In this document: piece by piece, positions 1 to 5,379 of the stretch
How positions within the stretch are numbered: position 1 is the first letter of the stretch
Layout: every line of letters starts with the position of its first letter
Source of the DNA: Flavobacteriaceae bacterium
GTDB taxonomy: Bacteria > Bacteroidota > Bacteroidia > Flavobacteriales > Flavobacteriaceae
DNA: 5,379 nt
Assembly (NCBI GenBank): GCA_015488935.1
Contig: WFMU01000188.1
Location: 1 to 5,379, forward strand
Reading direction: 5' to 3'
Program-made: the position numbers and the translations under genes
Notes under the pieces: model-generated
Told to the model about the DNA's origin: nothing
The model's database searches: none
What the model saw: the letters and a program-made list of their open reading frames with translations, nothing else

Positions 1-78
1 ACCTTACACCATTCTATTCCTGTAGATACATTAGAAGATGTAAATAAAGTAATTGAAATTATAAACAAAACAAAATAG
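1..78 (+). CDS. C-terminal end of an unidentified protein (partial)
   Basis: The frame is open from the left edge to a TAG stop at 76-78, giving 25 residues that begin TLHHSIPVDTLEDVNKVIEI and end in INKTK. Only the tail is present, so the family cannot be fixed. The motif I-P-V-D-T-x-E-D-V followed by an amphipathic helix resembles the end of sugar or CMP-nucleotidyltransferases of the KdsB/NeuA kind, where VDTPEDL-type tails are common. The tail of a PLP-dependent aminotransferase is an alternative. Both are guesses from a short stretch. A 25-codon open frame could occur by chance in DNA this AT-rich, but the composition looks like real protein and a hairpin follows immediately, which supports a genuine gene end. 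Confidence 0.6.
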   Translation, partial: TLHHSIPVDTLEDVNKVIEIINKTK

Positions 79-95
79 ATTTTCTATTTTTGTTT
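68..95 (+). terminator. AT-rich hairpin across the stop codon, possible terminator
   Basis: Bases 72-79 (AAAATAGA) pair perfectly with 83-90 (TCTATTTT) around a 3-base loop. After a single bulged T at 91, bases 68-71 (AAAC) pair with 92-95 (GTTT), giving about 12 base pairs in total. The TAG stop of the upstream gene (76-78) lies inside the left arm. The right arm is T-rich, as expected for an intrinsic terminator, but it is followed by CAAAC rather than a clean T-run and the stem has only two G-C pairs. Termination is therefore plausible but not certain. Confidence 0.4.
85..92 (+). promoter_or_regulatory. Possible Bacteroidota -7 promoter element for the lipoprotein gene
   Basis: TATTTTTG matches the Bacteroidota -7 consensus TAnnTTTG at every defined position and lies 18 bases before the lipoprotein ATG. 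Transcription would begin only about 12 bases ahead of the start codon. There is no TTTG -33 element at the usual spacing (about 19 bases upstream, near 62-65), so this is half a promoter at best. Matches of this kind are common in AT-rich DNA. Confidence 0.25.
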
Positions 96-110
96 CAAAC
101 AAAATAATAA

Positions 111-1106
111 ATGAAAAAAGTTAGCATAATTTTAGCATTGGTACTTCTAATTACTACTTCTTGTAATGATGAAATTGAAATAAATTTAGGAAAAATTATA
201 GAAAATACTACCAATTTTCAAGTAGATTTTGATGGGGAAACTTTTATTGCAGATACAGCAACAGCTTATGTATATAATGGTGTAACTACAATTATTGCAA
301 AAAAATACGATACCAAAGAATTTGTTGTGCTCTCATTAAATGCAGTTGAAATAGGCTCTTATATTTTAGCACCTAACCAAAGTGAAGGTGCCATTTATTA
401 TAAAAAGGATTTAGAAAAACCTTTTATCACTAATGCCACAGAAATAGGTGGAAGAATAGATTTATCTAAAATAGATTATGATGCAAGAAGTGTTTCGGGA
501 ACATTTTCGTTTGTAGGAAAAAGATATACACAACAGTTTGACACTCTTGGAAATCCGATGCTAGATACAAATAATAATTTGGTGTTTACCGAAGAAGTTA
601 AAACATTCTCAAATGGAATTTTTACAGATATTGTATTGGCATTAACAGCACCAGAAAATTTAGATGGTACACCAGAAACCAATACAAATGAGTTTTTTGT
701 TAATATAGATACAACAGATAACAGCACAGACGATGGAACAGAATACGTAGAAACATTAGTAACGGCACATAAAGAAACACAAGGTGGTTTTACCTATATT
801 GTAATTACTGCAAAACGAGCAGAACAAGAAAGTATTGTACTTAAAATACCTGCAGCACAGAATACAGGAAATGCAGCCATAAAAAGTATTGTAGCAATTG
901 GCGATGAAATTGTTGGAAACTACACCTTAAATCAAGCTAATTATTATTTGGCAGTAAATCAAAATACAGACTTGTTGAATTTAACAGTATATAATGTAGC
1001 AACAAAAAAATTAGAAGGAACATTTAATTTTGATGTGGCAAATGTAATTACAGGAGAGATTGTTCATTTTTATGGAGGTAGTTTTAAAGTGACTTATACC
1101 GAATAG
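111..1106 (+). CDS. Lipoprotein with two tandem DUF6252-like domains
   Basis: Predicted 331-residue envelope lipoprotein of unknown function. The N-terminus has two lysines, a hydrophobic segment (residues 5-15) and a relaxed lipobox ending T-T-S-C, so Cys18 would be lipidated. The next residues, N-D-E-I-E, are acidic and resemble the export signal that sends Bacteroidota lipoproteins to the outer surface. The mature part is beta-rich and appears to hold two copies of one domain. Copy A (about 35-178) has FQVDFDG, GSYIL, IYY, SVSGTFSF and NGIFTDI. Copy B (about 193-329) has FFVNID, GNYTL, NYY, KLEGTFNF and GGSFKVT, in the same order. The pattern recalls Bacteroidota lipoproteins annotated as DUF6252, a match made from memory. 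ATG111 is chosen because it places the signal peptide at the N-terminus. uvrA follows 62 bases downstream. No catalytic motif is visible; a binding or structural role is a guess. Confidence 0.85.
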   Translation: MKKVSIILALVLLITTSCNDEIEINLGKIIENTTNFQVDFDGETFIADTATAYVYNGVTTIIAKKYDTKEFVVLSLNAVEIGSYILAPNQSEGAIYYKKDLEKPFITNATEIGGRIDLSKIDYDARSVSGTFSFVGKRYTQQFDTLGNPMLDTNNNLVFTEEVKTFSNGIFTDIVLALTAPENLDGTPETNTNEFFVNIDTTDNSTDDGTEYVETLVTAHKETQGGFTYIVITAKRAEQESIVLKIPAAQNTGNAAIKSIVAIGDEIVGNYTLNQANYYLAVNQNTDLLNLTVYNVATKKLEGTFNFDVANVITGEIVHFYGGSFKVTYTE

Positions 1107-1147
1107 TTTTTAGAAAAAGAGCAAAAGCTGAATTTACAATACTAAAA

Positions 1148-1162
1148 ATGATCGATTTCTAA
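1148..1162 (+). other. Four-codon mini-ORF just upstream of uvrA
   Basis: ATG at 1148-1150 opens a frame reading M-I-D-F and closes with TAA at 1160-1162, six bases before the uvrA ATG and in the same frame. The TAA is useful because it rules out any N-terminal extension of UvrA upstream of 1169. Whether the mini-ORF is translated is unknown. In DNA this AT-rich an ATG with a nearby stop is expected often by chance. Confidence 0.2.
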
Positions 1163-1168
1163 AAAAAC

Positions 1169-3970
1169 ATGTCAAAAAATATAGATACACTAAATCCGAT
1201 AGATTATATATTAATAAAAGGCGCAGCATTGCACAACCTTAAAAATATAGATATGGCAATACCACGAAATAAATTAGTGGTAATTACAGGATTATCTGGC
1301 TCTGGAAAATCAAGTTTGGCATTTGATACTTTGTATGCCGAAGGACAACGCAGATATGTAGAAAGCCTTTCTTCGTATGCAAGACAATTTTTAGGAAAAT
1401 TAAACAAACCAAAGGTCGATTTTATTAAAGGAATCTCACCAGCCATAGCTATTGAGCAAAAAGTAAATAGTACAAATCCGCGCTCAACTGTTGGAACAAC
1501 TACCGAAATTTACGACTATTTAAAACTATTATTTGCCAGAATAGGAAAAACCTATTCGCCGATATCTGGTAAAGAAGTAAAAAAAGATAAGGTTGCAGAT
1601 GTTGTAAACCATATAAAAAAACTCGAAAAAGGAACAAAGTTGTTACTGTTAGCACCTATTGAACTAGAAAATGGAAAAGATGCAGAAGTTTACTTAAATG
1701 TATTGTTGCAACAAGGATACTCTAGAATTAAAATAGAAGATGAAGTATTACGAATAAAAACACCTTTTGAAAAAAGTTTTATTAAGCAATTTAGTAAGGC
1801 TAAAAATGTTTTTTTAGTTATAGATAGAGTTGTAGTACAACATAACGAAGATTTTTATAATCGTTTGGCAGACTCGGTACAAACCACTTTTTACGAAGGA
1901 AAAGGATGGTGTACATTACAAAATTTATCTACTGAAAAAGAAAATACGTTTAGCAATAAATTTGACTTAGACGGTATGTCGTTTTTAGAACCAAATACGC
2001 ATTTTTTTAGTTTTAATAATCCCTATGGAGCCTGTCCAACATGTGAAGGTTACGGAAATATTATAGGAGTTGATCTCGATTTGGTTATACCAAATACCTC
2101 GCTATCAATTTACGAAGATGCTATAGTACCTTGGAAAACGGAGCGATTTAAAGAGTATAAACAAGCATTAATAATGCATGCAGCCTCAAGCGATATACCA
2201 ATTCATAAACCCTATTTTGAACTAACAGAAAAACAAAAAAAACAAATCTGGACAGGCAATAATAAATTTAATGGATTGCAACACTTTTTTGCTTATTTAG
2301 AAAAGAAAAGTTATAAAATACAATATCGTGTTATGCTATCTCGCTATCGAGGTAAAACAACTTGTACCGATTGTAATGGAAATAGATTGCGAAAAGAAGC
2401 CGATTATGTCAAAGTAGGAAATGCATCTATCTCCGAATTAGTACAATTGCCATTGGATGAATTATTGCACTTTTTTAATCAGTTAAAACTAAATAAATAC
2501 GATGTAGAAATAGCAAAACGACTGTTGGTAGAAATAAAAAATAGACTGCAATTTTTAAATGATGTAGGATTGAGTTATCTAAATTTAAACAGACCATCAA
2601 ATACCTTGTCTGGAGGAGAAAGTCAACGTATAAATTTAGCAACATCGCTCGGAAGTAGCTTGGTTGGTTCTATGTATATTTTAGATGAACCAAGTATCGG
2701 ATTGCATCCAAAAGATACCGAAAGATTAATTAAAGTACTAAAAAATTTACGAGATTTAGGAAATACCGTAATCGTTGTAGAACACGATGAAGACATCATG
2801 GCAGCAGCAGATTATATTTTTGATATTGGACCAGAAGCAGGAACATTTGGTGGAGAATTAGTAGCAGAAGGAAGCTACAAACAACTACTAAAAACAGACT
2901 CGTTAACTGCAAAATATTTAAACGGAACTGAGCGTATTGAAGTACCAACAAAAAGAAGAAAAGCCAAAAATTACATTACAATAACTGGAGCAAGAGAAAA
3001 TAATTTACAAAATATAAATGTAGATTTTCCATTGCAAAACTTAACAGTGGTCACAGGAGTATCTGGAAGTGGTAAAAGTACTTTGGTAAAAAAAATACTC
3101 TATCCAGCAATCCATAAAAAATTAAATCAATACGGAAGTAGAGCAGGAGAGTTTAGTAAAATAGAAGGTAATTTTGAAAGTATAAAGCATATCGAATTTA
3201 TCGATCAAAATCCAATCGGAAGATCCAGCCGCTCTAATCCAGTTACCTACATAAAAGCATACGACGATATACGAGCATTATTCGCTTCACAACAATTATC
3301 TAAAATTAGAAACTACAAACCAAAACATTTTTCGTTTAATGTAGATGGCGGAAGATGCGAAACCTGCAAAGGCGATGGACAAGTAATTGTAGAAATGCAA
3401 TTTATGGCAGATGTACATTTAACTTGTGAAACCTGTAAAGGAAAACGATTTAAAAAAGAAGTACTAGAAGTAAAATACAATAAAAAAAATATTGCAGAGG
3501 TATTGACACTTACCGTAGATGAGGCAATTGCTTTTTTTACAGAATCTAACGATAAAAAATTAGTAAAAAAACTACAACCATTACAAGATGTTGGATTAGG
3601 ATACGTTCAATTAGGGCAATCTTCCTCCACATTATCTGGAGGAGAAGCACAACGTATAAAATTAGCAACCTTTTTAATAAAAGGTACTACAACAGAAAAA
3701 ACATTATTTATTTTTGACGAACCAACCACAGGATTACATTTCCACGATATAAAAAAACTCATTAAATCCTTTAACGCATTATTAGAAAATGGACATACCA
3801 TTATTGTTGTAGAACACAATATAGAATTGATAAAAGTAGCTGATTATATTATCGATTTAGGATTAGAAGGTGGTAAAAAAGGAGGACAACTTATATTTCA
3901 AGGAATACCAGAAGATTTAATAAAAAACAAACAATCTTATACAGCTACTTTTTTAAAGGAAAAAATTTGA
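1169..3970 (+). CDS. uvrA: UvrABC excinuclease subunit A (UvrA)
   Basis: DNA-damage recognition ATPase of nucleotide excision repair. In known systems a UvrA dimer finds distorted DNA and loads UvrB, after which UvrC cuts. The 933 residues are close to the usual 940, and both ABC ATPase modules are complete. NBD1: Walker A GLSGSGKS 41-48, signature LSGGESQ 480-486, Walker B ILDEP 504-508, H-loop His539. NBD2: Walker A GVSGSGKS 630-637, signature LSGGEAQ 822-828, Walker B FIFDEP 847-852, H-loop His883. A UvrB-binding region (about 130-250) is present, unlike UvrA2 of Deinococcus type, and an insertion domain lies near 300-395. Zinc ligands C289, C292, C399, C402 and C730, C733, C753, C756 are intact. 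The third module is absent (YSPISG at 129-134; FDLDG at 265-269). ATG1169 is the first in-frame start after TAA at 1160. Bacteroidota often carry two UvrA paralogs; which one this is cannot be settled here. Confidence 0.97.
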   Translation: MSKNIDTLNPIDYILIKGAALHNLKNIDMAIPRNKLVVITGLSGSGKSSLAFDTLYAEGQRRYVESLSSYARQFLGKLNKPKVDFIKGISPAIAIEQKVNSTNPRSTVGTTTEIYDYLKLLFARIGKTYSPISGKEVKKDKVADVVNHIKKLEKGTKLLLLAPIELENGKDAEVYLNVLLQQGYSRIKIEDEVLRIKTPFEKSFIKQFSKAKNVFLVIDRVVVQHNEDFYNRLADSVQTTFYEGKGWCTLQNLSTEKENTFSNKFDLDGMSFLEPNTHFFSFNNPYGACPTCEGYGNIIGVDLDLVIPNTSLSIYEDAIVPWKTERFKEYKQALIMHAASSDIPIHKPYFELTEKQKKQIWTGNNKFNGLQHFFAYLEKKSYKIQYRVMLSRYRGKTTCTDCNGNRLRKEADYVKVGNASISELVQLPLDELLHFFNQLKLNKYDVEIAKRLLVEIKNRLQFLNDVGLSYLNLNRPSNTLSGGESQRINLATSLGSSLVGSMYILDEPSIGLHPKDTERLIKVLKNLRDLGNTVIVVEHDEDIMAAADYIFDIGPEAGTFGGELVAEGSYKQLLKTDSLTAKYLNGTERIEVPTKRRKAKNYITITGARENNLQNINVDFPLQNLTVVTGVSGSGKSTLVKKILYPAIHKKLNQYGSRAGEFSKIEGNFESIKHIEFIDQNPIGRSSRSNPVTYIKAYDDIRALFASQQLSKIRNYKPKHFSFNVDGGRCETCKGDGQVIVEMQFMADVHLTCETCKGKRFKKEVLEVKYNKKNIAEVLTLTVDEAIAFFTESNDKKLVKKLQPLQDVGLGYVQLGQSSSTLSGGEAQRIKLATFLIKGTTTEKTLFIFDEPTTGLHFHDIKKLIKSFNALLENGHTIIVVEHNIELIKVADYIIDLGLEGGKKGGQLIFQGIPEDLIKNKQSYTATFLKEKI

Positions 3971-3988
3971 GACTATCTATCAAAATTT
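3963..3988 (+). terminator. Weak hairpin across the uvrA stop codon, possible terminator
   Basis: Bases 3966-3970 (TTTGA) pair with 3980-3984 (TCAAA) around a 9-base loop. After a bulged A at 3985, 3963-3965 (AAA) pair with 3986-3988 (TTT). The uvrA TGA (3968-3970) is inside the left arm. The stem has a single G-C pair and no T-run directly behind it. A seven-base T-tract is at 4013-4019, too far away for a classical terminator. It may simply reflect AT richness. Confidence 0.25.
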
Positions 3989-4041
3989 AAATAACATCAA
4001 GCATTTATTGTATTTTTTTCTTCCACTTTCATATTGCGCTC

Positions 4042-4059
4042 ACGTTTGTAACGTTTTTA
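4042..4059. repeat. Tandem 9-base direct repeat in the uvrA-hydrolase gap
   Basis: ACGTTTGTA (4042-4050) is followed at once by ACGTTTTTA (4051-4059), identical at 8 of 9 positions. It lies in the 130-base gap between uvrA and the hydrolase gene, in a patch that is visibly richer in G and C than its surroundings. It overlaps the possible -33 element of the downstream gene, so it could be a regulator site. Two copies alone are weak evidence. Confidence 0.35.
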
Positions 4060-4075
4060 TCAGTAGGTCGTCTTG
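4045..4075 (+). promoter_or_regulatory. Possible promoter of the alpha/beta hydrolase gene
   Basis: TTTG at 4045-4048 matches the Bacteroidota -33 element. After a 19-base gap, TCGTCTTG at 4068-4075 matches the -7 consensus TAnnTTTG at four of its six defined positions. The spacing is right and transcription would begin about 20 bases before the ATG at 4101. The -7 half is imperfect, so this is a candidate only. Confidence 0.25.
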
Positions 4076-4100
4076 ATTATAAAGATAAAATAGTTTAAAT

Positions 4101-4961
4101 ATGAAAATACTAGTTAAAATTTTTAAAGGCACACTTATTACAATCATTACACTACTAATTGTAGGAATATTATACATTCGATTTACAAGAAAAGTTGATG
4201 TAATGATTTTTCAATCAAGAAATTTTAAAACAAATAAAAAATTAGAATCAAAATTTAAGTTTGAAGAAGATTTTGTTCCTGTAGCAAAAAATATAACACT
4301 ACATACCGCATTATTTAAACCAGATTCTATAGCGCCTATTGCCACAATTTTTCATCCAATGGGAAAAGGAAGCAACCTTCTTAATGTGCAAAAATTTTAT
4401 CCATCATTAATAAAACAAGGATTTCAAATATTTACTTTCGAATATAGAGGTGTTGGTAGTTCTACTGGTGAAGCAAAAAACACTCAAAATTTAAAGAAAG
4501 ATGTATTGTTTTTATTTGATAAATTAGTAAAAAAACCATCTGTAAAAAATAAACCAATTATTGTTTGGGGACAATCTATGGGAAGTGCATTTGCTACAAT
4601 GACCGCAAAAGAAAGACAAAATAAAATAAGTGGATTGGTAATTGAAGGTGGTTTTAGTTCTTTTCCTGATATCGCAAAAAAATATGCAGCATTCATACAT
4701 TTAGAAAATTTTAAATGGTTAATACCTTTAGTAATGCACAACGATTTTCCTGCGGATAAAGAAATTACTTACATTCATAAACCTACTGTAATTATTCACA
4801 GTACCGAAGATAAAGCAGTACCTTATGAATTAGGTAAAAAACTATATGCTTCTTCAAATAAAGAAAATACAAGATTTTGGACAATTAATGGCGCACATGT
4901 ACAAGGAATTAAATTATATGAAAAAGAATATGTTCAAGTATTTATGGATATGATTAAATGA
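4101..4961 (+). CDS. Membrane-anchored alpha/beta hydrolase
   Basis: A 286-residue serine hydrolase whose substrate cannot be read from the sequence. Residues 10-27 form one hydrophobic helix without a lipobox or clear signal-peptidase site, so the protein is probably anchored with its catalytic domain in the periplasm (inferred). The alpha/beta hydrolase fold shows in order: strand ATIFHPMGKGSN (81-92) at the oxyanion loop, EYRGVGSSTG (114-123), nucleophile elbow GQSMG (157-161) with Ser159, HSTEDKAVP (233-241) with Asp237, and NGAH (263-266) with His266. The triad is complete and normally spaced. The YRGxGxSxG signature and overall length resemble Bem46/ABHD17-like and S33-type hydrolases, which include esterases, thioesterases and peptidases. 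The usual H-G of the oxyanion loop is H-P here. TAA at 4086-4088 is in frame upstream, so ATG4101 is the first possible start. The gap to uvrA suggests its own transcript. Confidence 0.9.
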   Translation: MKILVKIFKGTLITIITLLIVGILYIRFTRKVDVMIFQSRNFKTNKKLESKFKFEEDFVPVAKNITLHTALFKPDSIAPIATIFHPMGKGSNLLNVQKFYPSLIKQGFQIFTFEYRGVGSSTGEAKNTQNLKKDVLFLFDKLVKKPSVKNKPIIVWGQSMGSAFATMTAKERQNKISGLVIEGGFSSFPDIAKKYAAFIHLENFKWLIPLVMHNDFPADKEITYIHKPTVIIHSTEDKAVPYELGKKLYASSNKENTRFWTINGAHVQGIKLYEKEYVQVFMDMIK

Positions 4962-4994
4962 AAATATTGTAAGATAGAATTATATCCATAAATA
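4939..4994. repeat. 17-base inverted repeat over the end of the hydrolase gene
   Basis: Bases 4939-4955 (TATTTATGGATATGATT) and 4978-4994 (AATTATATCCATAAATA) are reverse complements at 16 of 17 positions; the exception, 4952 with 4981, would form a G-U pair in plus-strand RNA. The loop is 22 bases (4956-4977) and contains the hydrolase TGA stop (4959-4961). The left arm encodes the last residues of the hydrolase. The structure lies between convergent genes, so it could end or stabilise transcripts from either side. Neither strand has a T-run directly after the stem (the nearest on the plus strand is 5008-5012), so it is not a textbook intrinsic terminator. Confidence 0.6.
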
Positions 4995-5024
4995 ATAGAT
5001 GCATAAGTTTTTAGTCAATATATT

Positions 5025-5379
5025 TTAGTTTACTATAGAGCTTTGGTCAATTTTAACTTCTTCAAACATTTCATCATAACCAATAAAAAGTCCTTTAATC
5101 TTTACAGTTTCACCTTTTTTAACAGAAACATTTTCCTTAAAAACACAATTAATTTTTTTGTCTAAAGTAATGGATTTACCATCTACAGCAGTAACCATAC
5201 CTTTTACTTCAATAACTTTTTCGCTATATTTTTCGGTAGCTACATTTTCGCTAGATGCAAATTCTTTAGCCAATGCAGAAGCGTTAATTTCTATGTCTGG
5301 AGTAGCAGTTGCAATTTCTTTTGGAGCAGCCATAACGTAATTATAGGTCAAAAATCCTGCAATTGCAACAAAAAGAACG
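5025..5379 (-). CDS. OB-fold (tRNA_anti-like) envelope protein, N-terminus beyond the window
   Basis: The visible part is 117 residues, ending at a TAA stop (complement of 5025-5027). The reading frame stays open to the right edge, adding VLFVAIAGF before L-T-Y-N-Y-V. The TTG at 5349-5351 and the ATG at 5331-5333 are therefore unlikely starts; the real one lies past 5379. The visible N-terminus is the end of a hydrophobic helix, so the protein is probably membrane-anchored or exported. After a linker comes a helix with SALAKEF (34-40) and then a compact beta domain: VIEVKGMVTAVDG (55-67), SITLDKKINCVF (69-80), ETVKIKGLFIGYDE (90-103) and EVKIDQSSI (107-115). This order matches the small tRNA_anti-like OB-fold family (Pfam PF12869), recognised from memory. 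Despite the name, no nucleic-acid role is established for an exported member, and the function is unknown. It converges on the hydrolase gene, leaving a 63-base gap. Confidence 0.85.
   Translation of the reverse strand, partial: VLFVAIAGFLTYNYVMAAPKEIATATPDIEINASALAKEFASSENVATEKYSEKVIEVKGMVTAVDGKSITLDKKINCVFKENVSVKKGETVKIKGLFIGYDEMFEEVKIDQSSIVN

Noticed and set aside
476..727. Minus-strand open frame of 83 codons inside the lipoprotein gene
   Set aside because: It lies antisense to a convincing lipoprotein gene, and its translation has no recognisable motif or plausible context of its own.
1079..1111. Promoter-like TAGTTTTA and TAGTTTTT ahead of uvrA
   Set aside because: Both miss the final G of TAnnTTTG, and no TTTG lies at the expected distance upstream, so they are not distinguishable from AT-rich background.
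1104..1168. Terminator between the lipoprotein gene and uvrA
   Set aside because: No stem longer than four pairs was found near the stop codon; the two genes may be cotranscribed.
1204..1446. Minus-strand open frame of 80 codons inside uvrA
   Set aside because: It is antisense to the highly conserved Walker A region of UvrA and looks like a by-product of that coding sequence.
3607..3819. Minus-strand open frame of 70 codons inside uvrA
   Set aside because: It is antisense to the second ABC signature and Walker B region, with no independent support.
111..3970. A functional link between the lipoprotein and UvrA as one new system
   Set aside because: They are on the same strand with a 62-base gap, but one is an envelope protein and the other a cytoplasmic repair ATPase. 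Nothing in either sequence suggests they work together.
3989..4019. Terminator built on AAATAA...TTATT before the T-tract at 4013-4019
   Set aside because: Only about five A-T pairs form across a 10-base loop, with no G-C pair. This is too weak to report as a terminator.
4484..4741. Minus-strand open frame of 85 codons inside the hydrolase gene
   Set aside because: It is antisense to the nucleophile elbow region of a complete hydrolase and its translation has no family features.
5158..5340. Plus-strand open frame of 60 codons opposite the OB-fold gene
   Set aside because: The minus-strand translation has the clear OB-fold family pattern; the plus-strand frame is low-complexity and unexplained by any family.

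Overview
The window looks like chromosomal DNA from a member of the Bacteroidota, most likely a flavobacterium. Base composition is strongly AT-rich. No start codon has a convincing Shine-Dalgarno sequence, and the starts instead sit behind A/T-rich leaders. The lipoprotein has an acidic stretch right after its lipobox cysteine, as seen in Bacteroidota surface lipoproteins. The last gene belongs to a small OB-fold (tRNA_anti-like) family that I associate with this phylum. All of this is judged by eye, without database searches.

Layout from left to right: (1) the last 25 codons of a plus-strand gene entering from the left edge, ending at 78. (2) A short hairpin across that stop codon, whose right arm also contains an exact match to the Bacteroidota -7 promoter element. 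(3) A 331-residue lipoprotein (111-1106) that appears to be two tandem copies of one beta-rich domain. (4) A full-length UvrA excinuclease subunit (1169-3970), the only gene with a firmly assigned function. (5) A 130-base gap with a weak hairpin, a T-tract, a 9-base tandem repeat and a possible promoter. (6) A membrane-anchored alpha/beta hydrolase with an intact catalytic triad (4101-4961). (7) A convergent junction containing a 17-base inverted repeat. (8) A minus-strand OB-fold protein whose N-terminus is beyond the right edge (5025-5379).

The genes do not form an obvious pathway. The lipoprotein and uvrA are 62 bases apart on the same strand and might share a transcript, but their functions are unrelated. 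UvrA acts in the cytoplasm on damaged DNA, whereas the other three complete or nearly complete proteins carry envelope-targeting or membrane-anchoring N-termini. There are no mobile elements, CRISPR arrays, tRNAs or rRNAs, and no gene-free stretch longer than 130 bases.

I found no convincing new biological system. The points most worth checking are the internal duplication in the lipoprotein, the coordinated absence of one zinc-binding module in UvrA, and the long inverted repeat spanning the end of the hydrolase gene.
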